A stretch of DNA of 54,523 nucleotides from an uncultured Bacteroidia bacterium (GTDB taxonomy: Bacteria; Bacteroidota; Bacteroidia; Bacteroidales; UBA932). Position 1 is the first letter of the stretch. Every line of letters begins with the position of its first letter. The translations under genes and the position numbers were made by a program. Under the pieces are notes generated by a model. The model did no database searches. It worked only from the letters and a program-made list of their open reading frames with translations, and was not told the DNA's origin. Shown in pieces: positions 1 to 8,293 of the stretch. The stretch is from contig CADCHE010000014.1 in assembly GCA_902801205.1 (NCBI GenBank), positions 1-54,523 of the forward strand, written 5' to 3'.

Positions 1-1055
1 ACGTATTCGATGCCGATGACTTTCGCCGCCTTCTTGGAAACGAACTGCGCGATGGTGCCCGTTCCGGTGTACAGGTCGTAGACCGTCTCCGTCCCTGTCA
101 GCGCGGCGAATTCGCGGGCGACACTGTAGAGGCGGTAGGCCTGCGGGCTGTTGGTCTGGTAGAACGACTTGGGACCGATGTGGAACGTCAGGTCCTCCAT
201 CGTCTCGTGGATGGTCGGATCCCCTTTGAACAGGTAGCATTCCAGATCGGTTATCGTGTCATTTAACTTGTTGTTAATGACATAGTAGAATGATGTGATT
301 TGCGGAAAAGCTTCAAGTACTGCGCGCATCAGTTTCTCGCGGGTGGCCCGGTCTTCATAGTAGAAGACGAGGATGACCATCAGGTCGCCGGTCTCCGTTG
401 TCCGGACGAACATGTTACGCATGTAGCCCATGTTTGCGCGGATGTCGAAGAACTCCAGCCCGTTTTCGATGCAGTAGTTCTTGATGAAGAGACGGATTTC
501 ATTGGAAGGGGACTTCTGCAGGTAGCATTTCCGGATGTCCAGGACTTTGTCGAAGAATTTGCTCACGTGGAATCCGACGCCCATCCGTTCCTGCGGCGTC
601 ATCTGCTCCGGATCCTCGTCCTGCAGGAACCAGCGGCGCGTGGAGAAGGAAAACTCCAGCTTGTTGCGGTAGAACTGCGTTTTTTCTGAGGGAATCGTCG
701 GCCGGATCTCCGGCACGTCCAGGTGACCGAGGCGGACCAGCTGGTCTTCGACCTGCCGGCGTTTCGCCTCCAGCTGCATCTCGTAGGGAATCGGCTGCCA
801 GCGGCATCCGCCGCAGACACCGAAGTGCTCGCAGAAGGGCTCCAGCCGCCGGGGAGACGGCTCGATCATTTCTTCGATGAAACCTTCCATGTAGTTGCGC
901 TTCTTGCGCTGGACACGGATGTTCACGTGGTCGCCGGGCACAGCGAACGGCACGAACACGACCATCCCGTCGTAATGCGCGATGGCTTTGCCTTCGGCAG
1001 CACAGTCTTCAATGACCACGTTCTCGAGGAGCAGGTCGACTTTCTTTCTGGACAT
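1..1055 (-). CDS. rlmD: 23S rRNA (uracil-C5)-methyltransferase, RlmD/RumA type (3' end cut by window edge)
   Basis: SAM-dependent methyltransferase that makes 5-methyluridine in 23S rRNA. The ATG is at 1055 and the frame stays open to base 1, so about 351 N-terminal residues are visible and the C-terminal quarter is missing. An N-terminal TRAM-like region (about 1-60) is followed by Cys75, Cys81 and Cys84 (CEHFGVCGGC) and a fourth Cys near 177 (RKCYLQ), the layout of the RumA [4Fe-4S] cluster. SAM motif I (DLYTGTGTIAQF) starts near residue 331, close to the cut. The catalytic Cys motif would lie outside the window. It sits 43 bases downstream of fprA on the same strand. Family assignment is firm; which uracil is methylated is inferred. 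Confidence 0.88.
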   Translation of the reverse strand, partial: MSRKKVDLLLENVVIEDCAAEGKAIAHYDGMVVFVPFAVPGDHVNIRVQRKKRNYMEGFIEEMIEPSPRRLEPFCEHFGVCGGCRWQPIPYEMQLEAKRRQVEDQLVRLGHLDVPEIRPTIPSEKTQFYRNKLEFSFSTRRWFLQDEDPEQMTPQERMGVGFHVSKFFDKVLDIRKCYLQKSPSNEIRLFIKNYCIENGLEFFDIRANMGYMRNMFVRTTETGDLMVILVFYYEDRATREKLMRAVLEAFPQITSFYYVINNKLNDTITDLECYLFKGDPTIHETMEDLTFHIGPKSFYQTNSPQAYRLYSVAREFAALTGTETVYDLYTGTGTIAQFVSKKAAKVIGIEY

Positions 1056-1098
1056 TTCTCGGAGCTTATATTTGGATGGGGAAGCGGCTTTTTACAGA

Positions 1099-2268
1099 TT
1101 ACTTAACATAATATAAATTGTGTAACAAGTCACCGAAGTCGCACTTGTCGGGCGAATACGCATGCTGGAACGAAATTCCATCGCCGATCAGTTCCATTCC
1201 CGCGGATTTCGCCATCTCGTTGAGCAGCCGGACGCTGGCGCCTGCCCATGTGAACGATCCGAATGCGAAAAACCTGCGGTTCTTGACCAGGCGGTCGCAT
1301 ACGGCTTCCATCAGCTGGCGTACGGGCGGGAAAATGCCGTTGTTGTACGTCGGTGCGCCCAGTACGAGCGTTTCATAGCGGAAAACGTCGCGCAGCGCAT
1401 AGGAAACGTTCTCGCTGCACAGGTCATGGAGGGCATAAGGGATCTTTGCGGATTCCAGCGCATCGGCCAACGCCCGGGCGGCTTTCGCCGTATTTCCGTA
1501 CATCGATCCGTACGCGATGACCACGCCCGGATCCGCATCATAGCGGCTCAGGCGGTCGTACAGGGCGACAACTTGCGGGATATCGCGCTCCCAGACCGGT
1601 CCGTGCGTGCTGCAGATCCGCTTGATGGGCAGCCCGGACAGCTTTTTCAGCGCGTTCTGGACGGTGGCGCCATATTTGCCGACAATGCTGGCGTAATACC
1701 GCGTCATCTCCTCTTTATATGATTCATAATCGTTTGATTCTGAGTCAATTACGTTATTATTGACGGCTTTGAACGTCCCGAAGGCGTCGCCGGAGAACAG
1801 GGTCTGTTCTTCCGCGCACCAGGTGACCATCGTTTCCGGCCAGTGGACCATCGGAGCCATGAAAAACTGCAGCGAAGTCTCCCCCAGCGGCAAGTTCTCC
1901 CCTTCCTTGATCACGCGGATGTTTTCCGTGATCCCCTGGAATCCGGCGATCATCGGCACCGCCTTGGCGTTCGTGACGATCGTGACATCCGGATACTGCG
2001 CCCGGATCCGGGCCTGCAGCGCGGAGTGATCGGGTTCCATGTGGTTGACAATCAGGTAGTCGACGGGCCGGTCGCCGATTTCGCGGCGGATGTTCTCCAG
2101 GTACGCGTCCCCGAAGGCCGCGGCGGCGGTGTCGATCAGGGCCACCTTTTCGTCCACGACCAGGTATGAATTGTAGCTGACTCCTTCCGGAATCGGCCAC
2201 TGGTTTTCAAACAGTACCGTCTGCCTGTCGTTCAAGCCGACATAACGGATTCTTTCGGTCAATTTCAT
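1099..2268 (-). CDS. fprA: FprA-type flavo-diiron protein (A-type flavoprotein)
   Basis: Cytosolic flavo-diiron oxidoreductase; the family reduces O2 to water or NO to N2O and protects anaerobes. The 389-residue length is typical. The metallo-beta-lactamase-like N-terminal half carries the diiron ligands: H76-x-E78-x-D80-H81 (NHMEPDHSA), His142 (VHWPE), Asp161 (SGDAFGTF) and His222 (STHGPV). A flavodoxin domain begins near 250 with the FMN phosphate loop YGSMYGNTAKAA. No rubredoxin domain is fused, so an external rubredoxin or similar donor is expected. It is the first gene of a minus-strand pair with rlmD. Whether O2 or NO is the main substrate cannot be read from the sequence. Confidence 0.93.
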   Translation of the reverse strand: MKLTERIRYVGLNDRQTVLFENQWPIPEGVSYNSYLVVDEKVALIDTAAAAFGDAYLENIRREIGDRPVDYLIVNHMEPDHSALQARIRAQYPDVTIVTNAKAVPMIAGFQGITENIRVIKEGENLPLGETSLQFFMAPMVHWPETMVTWCAEEQTLFSGDAFGTFKAVNNNVIDSESNDYESYKEEMTRYYASIVGKYGATVQNALKKLSGLPIKRICSTHGPVWERDIPQVVALYDRLSRYDADPGVVIAYGSMYGNTAKAARALADALESAKIPYALHDLCSENVSYALRDVFRYETLVLGAPTYNNGIFPPVRQLMEAVCDRLVKNRRFFAFGSFTWAGASVRLLNEMAKSAGMELIGDGISFQHAYSPDKCDFGDLLHNLYYVK

Positions 2269-2353
2269 TCGCTAGTAATTTTTGTGCGAATGTACGATTT
2301 TCCCCCGACATTGGCAAGTGCGTCCGGGCCGAGGGATTTCGTCTTCTTTTTCT

Positions 2354-2361
2354 TACATTTG
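2354..2361 (+). promoter_or_regulatory. Candidate -7 box TACATTTG (rarA)
   Basis: Matches the Bacteroidota -7 consensus TAnnTTTG in the gap before rarA. It lies 103 bases before the ATG, farther than the second candidate at 2422. No clear -33 TTTG was found at the usual distance. Confidence 0.35.
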
Positions 2362-2397
2362 TATCCGGAGGCCCTTAAATGTGCGAAAAAACAGGCA

Positions 2398-2411
2398 TAA
2401 CAATATTGTTA
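2398..2411. repeat. Palindrome TAACAATATTGTTA, copy 1 (upstream of rarA)
   Basis: Perfect 14-base palindrome 11 bases before a candidate -7 box; the same 14 bases recur at 54027-54040. Confidence 0.6.
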
Positions 2412-2421
2412 CCTATTGTAA

Positions 2422-2429
2422 TATTTTTG
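2422..2429 (+). promoter_or_regulatory. Candidate -7 box TATTTTTG (rarA)
   Basis: TAnnTTTG match 35 bases before the rarA ATG, giving a leader of roughly 28 bases. It lies just downstream of the palindrome TAACAATATTGTTA (2398-2411), which would overlap the spacer or upstream part of this promoter and could act as an operator. Confidence 0.45.
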
Positions 2430-2464
2430 TTACTCAATTTGATTATTAGATAGTTATAGATAAA

Positions 2465-3790
2465 ATGGGAGATTCTCTTCAAAATGGGAGCCCTTCCGCC
2501 CTCCCTCCCCTTCCGGAGCGGATGCGGCCTGAAACACTGGACGATTATGTCGGTCAGAAGCACCTTGTCGGGCCCGGCTGTATCCTCCGGAAAATGATCG
2601 AGAGCGGCAATCTCACCTCCTTTATCCTCTGGGGACCGCCCGGTGTCGGAAAGACGACGCTGGCCCACATCATCGCCCGCTCCCTTTCGCGGGATTTCTT
2701 CACCCTTTCCGCCGTCAGTGCGGGTGTGAAGGATGTCCGTGACGTCATCGAAAAAGCCCGCAGCCGTTCCGTCTTCTCCCGCGGGCTCGCCCCCGTGCTC
2801 TTCATCGATGAAATCCACCGTTTCAATAAGGCCCAGCAGGATGCCCTTCTGGGGGCCGTCGAGAACGGAACGGTCGTATTGATCGGTGCGACAACGGAGA
2901 ACCCTTCCTTCGAAGTGATCACTCCCCTCCTGTCCCGTTGCCAGGTCTTCGTCCTGAAGTCGCTCGGCGTGGACGACCTGCGTACCCTCATGCAGCGTGC
3001 CCTGGACACGGACGTCGTCCTGAAGAAGAAGGACATTACGGTGAAAGAGTATGAGGCGCTCTTCAAATACAGCGGCGGCGATGGCCGTAAGTTGTTGAAT
3101 ATCCTCGAGATCGTCGTCGATTCCTTCGCCGGAGACGACTCCCCTGCCATCATCGACAACGAGCGGGTGAAAGCCTGCTGCATCCAGGAGAACATGGCGA
3201 TCTACGACAAAGACGGAGAGATGCACTACGACATCATCTCCGCATTCATCAAGAGCATCCGCGGCTCGGATCCCAATGCGGCTGTCTATTACCTCGAGCG
3301 GATGCTGGCGGGGGGCGAAGACCCGCTGTTCATCGCGCGGCGTCTCTGCCTTTCCGCCTCCGAAGACGTGGGGCTTGCCAACCCGAACGCCCTGCTGCTG
3401 GCCAATGCCTGCTTCCAGGTCGTCCACCAGATCGGCATGCCGGAAGCGCGCATTCCGCTGGCTGAAACGACGATCTACCTCGCTTCCTCCCCCAAGAGCA
3501 ACGCCGCGTACATGGCCGGCGAGAAGGCGATGGCCGCGGCCAAGGAAGACCTCACGAAGCAGGTCCCGCTCTATCTGAGGAACGCCCCGACGAAACTGAT
3601 GGAGGATCTGGGCTATTCCGACGGGTACAAGTACGCGCATGATTTCCCCGGGCACTTCGTGGACTTGGAATTCATGCCCGCCGGCATGGAAGGAACCGTC
3701 TTCTACGAGCCTGCGCCCAATGCGCACGAGGACCGGCTCAAGGCTTATCTCGAGCAGTGCTGGCCGAAGTATTATCCGAAGGCTAAATAA
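2465..3790 (+). CDS. rarA: Replication-associated recombination protein A (RarA/MgsA AAA+ ATPase)
   Basis: AAA+ ATPase related to clamp-loader subunits and eukaryotic WRNIP1; acts at stalled replication forks. The 441-residue length is normal. Walker A GPPGVGKT is at 57-64, and Walker B with its family-specific extension FIDEIHRFNKAQQD at 113-126, followed by GATTENPSF (sensor I region). The C-terminal half is the tetramerisation region, with LAGGEDPLFIARRL and ASEDVGLANP. The ATG at 2465 follows an AT-rich 196-base gap holding two candidate -7 boxes and a 14-base palindrome. It converges on tamL with 14 bases between stop codons. Confidence 0.95.
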   Translation: MGDSLQNGSPSALPPLPERMRPETLDDYVGQKHLVGPGCILRKMIESGNLTSFILWGPPGVGKTTLAHIIARSLSRDFFTLSAVSAGVKDVRDVIEKARSRSVFSRGLAPVLFIDEIHRFNKAQQDALLGAVENGTVVLIGATTENPSFEVITPLLSRCQVFVLKSLGVDDLRTLMQRALDTDVVLKKKDITVKEYEALFKYSGGDGRKLLNILEIVVDSFAGDDSPAIIDNERVKACCIQENMAIYDKDGEMHYDIISAFIKSIRGSDPNAAVYYLERMLAGGEDPLFIARRLCLSASEDVGLANPNALLLANACFQVVHQIGMPEARIPLAETTIYLASSPKSNAAYMAGEKAMAAAKEDLTKQVPLYLRNAPTKLMEDLGYSDGYKYAHDFPGHFVDLEFMPAGMEGTVFYEPAPNAHEDRLKAYLEQCWPKYYPKAK

Positions 3791-3804
3791 GCGGCGCCCC
3801 CGCG

Positions 3805-6021
3805 TCAGAAGGCATGGCCGACACCGAAGTGCAGGGCGAAGGGACGCTCCGCATCGCCATAGTCACCGGGCAGGATCCAGCGGTTGCCGGCCGGACGGGA
3901 CGGGTCGTGGAGCTTGACACCCAAGTCGATGCGCAGGATGAGGAAATTCAGGTCGAACCGGAGTCCCAGGCCCCAGTTGGCAGCCAGGCTTTCCGGCAGT
4001 GAATCCAGGCTGAAATCCGCCGGCGGATCCTCTTCCCCTTCGTCGTATTGCAGCGCCCAGATGTTGCCCACGTCCGTGAACAGCACACCCTTGAGTTTCC
4101 CGGTCAGGGGGAAGCGGTATTCAACGTTCGCTTCCAGCTTCAGGTCACCTGTCTGGCTGGGGATGACGAAGGAAGGATCCGGTCGGGCAAGTCCGGGACC
4201 GAGGGCACGCGCCTGCCAGCCGCGCATGCTGTTTGCACCGCCGCTGTAGAACTGCTTTTCGAACGGCATGACGGTGGAGTTCCCGTAGGCGTATCCCAGG
4301 CCGCCGAGGAGCCGCGTGGCCAGGGCCTGGTTCCCTTCCGGACCGAATACGAACGTCTTCCCCAGGGTCAGTTCCACCCGGGCGTACTGGGAAAACGGCG
4401 TTCCCCACAGCAGGTGGGCTCCGTAGGCGTCCTGCCGCATGTTTTCCCTGAAGACGCTGAGCAGGTTGCCCGAGAGGTCGGCCTGCAGGCGCACGTACTG
4501 GTACGAGACGCGGGGATTGAGGTCCGCGCAGGTGGTGTAGTAGCCATTGAAGCCGGCACCCATGTCGAAGTGGTTCTGGTAGGCGTCGCGCAGGAAGGGA
4601 TTTCCCGCCAGGGTATTGTAGAAGTTTTGGTCCAGGTTAGATAGCCTGACCACCTTCAGCTGAAGTGGATAGAACTGATAGAAGAACTTCCGCTCGTGGT
4701 TTCCGCTGTATCCGAAGGAGGTCGAGATGATGTTGCGGGTGTACTCCGGACGGTTCTGGTAATTGTACGAGACGGCGACCTCGGTCCGCGGGACGGAAGG
4801 TCCGCGGAACAGGGAGTTGGGCAGTCCGAGGAATTCCGGGAAGCTGACGGAAGCCGTCACGCCGAATTCATTGGAATGGATGTTGCGGTTGGACGCCATG
4901 AACTGGAAATTGCCCAGGAAGCCCAGGTTCAGCCACTGTCCGCCGTGGAAGATGTTCTTGTGGAAGTAGTTCAGCTGCGGCGAGATACCGATCAGGCCGC
5001 TCGAATTGGTGGATCCTTCCAGATTGACTTTGAATCCCTGCAGCTGCGATTTCGTCAGCCGGATGTCACAGTCGACGAGGGCGGAGTCCCGCGGTGTCAG
5101 CTCGACCGAAACCCCGCTGAAGAGCTTCAGGGCCGTCATCCGGGAATAGGTGTTGTTGACTTCCTGTTCGTCGTAGAGCATTCCGCTGCGCAGCGTGTTC
5201 ATTTCCAGCAGCAGGCGGTCGTTGAAACGGAGGCTGCGGTCATAGGAGATCAGCACGTCCCCGATCCGGAATTTCTCCAGGCGACGCGCATCTTCCGGAG
5301 TCTCGTTGCGCGTGTAGGTACGGACGGTCATGCACAGGTCGGCCGTGTCGCGTCCCGACAGGGTGTCGGCTTCGAAGGTATAGAAGTTCTTGTTGAAGCC
5401 GTAATAGCCCAGCCGGCGGAAATACGCAGCGGAGCGTTCGGACTCCTTTTCGAGCGCATCTTCCGACAGGAAGTCGCCGGACTTGATGCTGATGTTGGAT
5501 GTATCTGCCTGGAAATCAGCCGTAAATGGACCTTCCGGGACGGAATAGGTCACCCGACCGATGCGGAAACGCTTGCCTGGGATGACATCGTAGCGCACGG
5601 TTGCCTTCTTGCCCCGGACGGTCACCTCCCCTTTCACTTCCGATCCGTAGTAGCCGAGGTATTCCAGGTGCCTGCGGATATTATCCTCGGAAGAAGTCAC
5701 GAGCGTGGGCGAGAAGATCACGGGGGCGGTGCCCAGTGAACGGAGCAGCCGGTTGATCCCCTTTTGCGGGTCCTTTCCGGAGAGGTTGTACAGGAGCAGG
5801 CCGGGGCGGAAGCCGAACAGGCCGGAGCCATTGGGCTTCTGGCTGATATAGGATTCCATCTCCTTGGCGGACAGGTCTTTGTCCTTCCCGTGCAGGACGA
5901 TTTCGTTCTTGTCGAGACGCTGCTCCCCTTCTCCGAGCAGCCGCGTGGTACTGCATCCGGCGCCCAGGACCAGTACGGCACCGAGCAGGGAGGAAACAAT
6001 ATGCAGTCGGAACGACATCAT
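3805..6021 (-). CDS. TamL-like lipoprotein of the BamA/TamA outer-membrane assembly family
   Basis: Outer-membrane Omp85-type protein with POTRA-like repeats and a C-terminal 16-strand barrel. The N-terminus is a lipoprotein signal with lipobox LGAGC (Cys23), the feature that separates Bacteroidota TamL from TamA. POTRA-like segments fill about residues 80-330 (for example VRYDVIPGKRFRIGRVTYSV). The barrel follows, with QFYSGGANSMRGWQARALGPG near residues 590-610, the conserved strand 12/loop 6 signature, and a terminal aromatic strand ending HAF. The two adjacent Met codons at 6021 and 6018 are equivalent starts. The usual partner tamB is not next to it here. Family assignment is firm; TamL versus another Omp85 lipoprotein is inferred from the lipobox. 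Confidence 0.88.
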   Translation of the reverse strand: MMSFRLHIVSSLLGAVLVLGAGCSTTRLLGEGEQRLDKNEIVLHGKDKDLSAKEMESYISQKPNGSGLFGFRPGLLLYNLSGKDPQKGINRLLRSLGTAPVIFSPTLVTSSEDNIRRHLEYLGYYGSEVKGEVTVRGKKATVRYDVIPGKRFRIGRVTYSVPEGPFTADFQADTSNISIKSGDFLSEDALEKESERSAAYFRRLGYYGFNKNFYTFEADTLSGRDTADLCMTVRTYTRNETPEDARRLEKFRIGDVLISYDRSLRFNDRLLLEMNTLRSGMLYDEQEVNNTYSRMTALKLFSGVSVELTPRDSALVDCDIRLTKSQLQGFKVNLEGSTNSSGLIGISPQLNYFHKNIFHGGQWLNLGFLGNFQFMASNRNIHSNEFGVTASVSFPEFLGLPNSLFRGPSVPRTEVAVSYNYQNRPEYTRNIISTSFGYSGNHERKFFYQFYPLQLKVVRLSNLDQNFYNTLAGNPFLRDAYQNHFDMGAGFNGYYTTCADLNPRVSYQYVRLQADLSGNLLSVFRENMRQDAYGAHLLWGTPFSQYARVELTLGKTFVFGPEGNQALATRLLGGLGYAYGNSTVMPFEKQFYSGGANSMRGWQARALGPGLARPDPSFVIPSQTGDLKLEANVEYRFPLTGKLKGVLFTDVGNIWALQYDEGEEDPPADFSLDSLPESLAANWGLGLRFDLNFLILRIDLGVKLHDPSRPAGNRWILPGDYGDAERPFALHFGVGHAF

Positions 6022-6028
6022 CTTCCTG

Positions 6029-6036
6029 CAAAAATA
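6029..6036 (-). promoter_or_regulatory. Candidate -7 box TATTTTTG (tamL)
   Basis: Minus-strand TAnnTTTG match ending 8 bases from the tamL start. A transcript start about 7 bases downstream would fall at or just before the first of the two ATG codons, implying an almost leaderless mRNA. Confidence 0.45.
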
Positions 6037-6058
6037 GCAAGGCTTTCTGAATTTTCCG

Positions 6059-6066
6059 TATATTTG
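6059..6066 (+). promoter_or_regulatory. Candidate -7 box TATATTTG (speA-like gene)
   Basis: Exact TAnnTTTG match in the divergent gap between tamL and the decarboxylase gene, 48 bases before the ATG at 6114. No obvious -33 element was found. Confidence 0.6.
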
Positions 6067-6113
6067 CGTGTTAGTTTAAATAATATTTTATGTTTTAACT
6101 GGGTTTTCAACTG

Positions 6114-7514
6114 ATGAAGAACAAGTACATTGATCTTGTCGGGCAGACTTTCGACTTCCCGCAGGATGAATTCAGGGTGGACGACGGCCGTCTTTTCGTC
6201 AATGACATCGACATGATGAAAATCATTAAAGAATACGGCACTCCGTTAAAAATCACCTATTTACCTAAAATTACCTCACAAATCCAAAGAGCTAAGCGGA
6301 TGTTCCGCAACGCCATGTCCAAGGCCGGGTACGAGGGTGAATATCACTACTGTTACTGTACGAAAAGTTCCCAGTTCGAGTTCGTTATCCAGCAGGCGCT
6401 CAAGAGCGACGTGCATATCGAGACTTCCTCCGCTTACGACCTCGACCTCATCAAGAAGCTCAAGGAGAAAGGGATGATCGACAAGAACCTGATCATCATC
6501 TGCAATGGCTTCAAGCGTCCCCAGTATATTTACAACATCGCCGAGATGATCAACGCCGGCTGGGAGAATATCTTCCCCATCCTGGACAACAAGAACGAGC
6601 TGGAAGACCTGGACGACCAGATCGACGACTCGCGTACGGCGCGCCTCGGCATCCGGATCGCCTCCGAGGAGGAGCCGTCCTTCGACTTCTACACCTCCCG
6701 GCTCGGCATCCGTTACAGCGACATCATCCCCTTTTACCGCAACGGAATCAGCAAGAATCCCAAGTTCAAGCTGAAGATGCTGCATTTCTTCATCAACACC
6801 GGTATCCGCGATACCTCCTATTATTGGAACGAACTGCTCCGGTGCCTGAACCTGTATTGCGACCTCAAGCAGATCTGCCCCGACCTGGATTCCCTGAACA
6901 TCGGCGGCGGCCTGCCCGTGAAGACATCCCTCGCGATGGAGTACGACTACAAGTACATGATCGAGGAAATCGTCTACCAGGTGAAGTCGGTCTGCGATGC
7001 CCACGGCGTGCCTGTTCCGGACCTGTATACGGAATTCGGCAACTTCACCGTCGGCGAATCCGGTGCCACCATCTTCAAGGTGCTGGATGTCAAGCAGCAG
7101 AACGACCGCGAGTGCTGGTACATGATCGACAACTCCTTCATGACCTGCCTGCCGGACACCTGGGGCCTGCATCAGCGCTTCATCCTGCTGCCGGTCAACA
7201 AATGGAACGAGGAATACCACCGCGTCTTCCTGGGCGGCCTGACGTGCGATAGCAAGGACTTCTATAATTCGGAGGCACATGCGAATGCCATCTTCCTGCC
7301 CGTGGTCAAGAACCGCCGGGATCCGCTTTACATCGGGTTCTTCCATACCGGAGCCTACCAGGAGGCGATTTCCGGGTACGGCGGTGTCAAGCACTGCCTG
7401 CAGCCGTCTCCGCGCCACATCCTGATCGACAAGGACCGCGAAGGCAACATCACCACGCAGGTCTTCGCCGAGGAGCAGAGTTCCGAATCGATGCTCAAGA
7501 TCCTGGGATACTGA
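6114..7514 (+). CDS. Arginine decarboxylase-like PLP enzyme (fold III)
   Basis: PLP-dependent basic amino acid decarboxylase of the alanine-racemase/ornithine-decarboxylase fold. At 466 residues it matches a Bacteroidota family usually annotated as arginine decarboxylase, shorter than the ~630-residue SpeA. Visible motifs are the PLP lysine region YHYCYCTKSS (Lys84), ETSSAYDLD, the substrate/PLP helix HFFINTGIRDTSYYWNE, the phosphate-binding LNIGGGLPV, and LGGLTCDSKDFYN, the counterpart of the catalytic Cys-Asp-x-x-Asp segment. The product would be agmatine, feeding putrescine/spermidine synthesis. No polyamine gene lies beside it. Decarboxylase family is certain; arginine versus another diamino acid is from recall of the family and not provable here. 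Confidence 0.85.
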   Translation: MKNKYIDLVGQTFDFPQDEFRVDDGRLFVNDIDMMKIIKEYGTPLKITYLPKITSQIQRAKRMFRNAMSKAGYEGEYHYCYCTKSSQFEFVIQQALKSDVHIETSSAYDLDLIKKLKEKGMIDKNLIIICNGFKRPQYIYNIAEMINAGWENIFPILDNKNELEDLDDQIDDSRTARLGIRIASEEEPSFDFYTSRLGIRYSDIIPFYRNGISKNPKFKLKMLHFFINTGIRDTSYYWNELLRCLNLYCDLKQICPDLDSLNIGGGLPVKTSLAMEYDYKYMIEEIVYQVKSVCDAHGVPVPDLYTEFGNFTVGESGATIFKVLDVKQQNDRECWYMIDNSFMTCLPDTWGLHQRFILLPVNKWNEEYHRVFLGGLTCDSKDFYNSEAHANAIFLPVVKNRRDPLYIGFFHTGAYQEAISGYGGVKHCLQPSPRHILIDKDREGNITTQVFAEEQSSESMLKILGY

Positions 7515-7524
7515 TTCTTGCACG

Positions 7525-8286
7525 ATGGAAACCGCTCCCCTCTCCGCCGCACGGGTCAAGCTGATCCGCTCCCTGGACCTCAAGAAGTTCCGGGATGCGA
7601 CCGGCTTGTTCGTCGTCGAAGGGGAGAAGATGGTTCAGGAAGCGGAAGCTTCTTCCTTCCGGGTCGCGGACATCTACCGGACCGCGCAGATCGGCGAAGC
7701 GGCGATGCGCCGGATCAGCCATCTGTCTTCGCCCTCCCCCGCCCTCGCCCTCGTCCATAAACCGGATACCGTGGCGCTCGACGGGGATCGTCTCGCCGGG
7801 GCACTTGGCGCGGCCGGATTGTATCTGGCGCTGGACGGCATCAAGGACCCCGGCAACCTCGGGACGATGCTCCGGATTGCCGACTGGTTCGGCCTGGACG
7901 GCGTTTTCGCCTCCCCGGACACCGTCGACTTCTTCAATCCGAAGGTCGTCCAGGCCACGATGGGCGCCATTTTCCGCGTCCGATTCCATACCTGTGACAT
8001 TCCCGCCCTCTGCCGTGCGGCACGGTGCGCCGGCGGACACGCATACGGAACCTTCCTCGACGGCGAAGATCTCTACCGGCTGCCTGCGCTTTCCACCGGG
8101 GATGCTGCGCCCGTCGTGCTGGTGGTCGGCAACGAGTCCCGCGGCATCGGCGAGGCCGTATCCGCCCAGGTCGACGCACGGCTCTTTATCCCGCCCTTCC
8201 CTGCCGGCAGGTCCGGCTCAGAATCATTGAACGCTGCCGTGGCCGCTTCGCTGGCCATCGCAGAATTCCGGCGCAGAAGCCGCTAA
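7525..8286 (+). CDS. TrmH/SpoU-family RNA 2'-O-methyltransferase
   Basis: SPOUT-class RNA methyltransferase. At 253 residues it has an N-terminal substrate-binding domain (FVVEGEKMVQEA near 30) and the three SpoU motifs: DPGNLGTMLRIADW (motif 1), VLVVGNESRGIGE (motif 2) and SESLNAAVAASLAIAEF (motif 3). The N-terminal extension resembles RlmB/YsgA-type proteins that modify rRNA or tRNA. The start is 10 bases after the upstream stop and the next gene begins 7 bases after its end, so it is probably cotranscribed with both. The exact RNA target is unknown. Confidence 0.9.
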   Translation: METAPLSAARVKLIRSLDLKKFRDATGLFVVEGEKMVQEAEASSFRVADIYRTAQIGEAAMRRISHLSSPSPALALVHKPDTVALDGDRLAGALGAAGLYLALDGIKDPGNLGTMLRIADWFGLDGVFASPDTVDFFNPKVVQATMGAIFRVRFHTCDIPALCRAARCAGGHAYGTFLDGEDLYRLPALSTGDAAPVVLVVGNESRGIGEAVSAQVDARLFIPPFPAGRSGSESLNAAVAASLAIAEFRRRSR

Positions 8287-8293
8287 AAGACAT

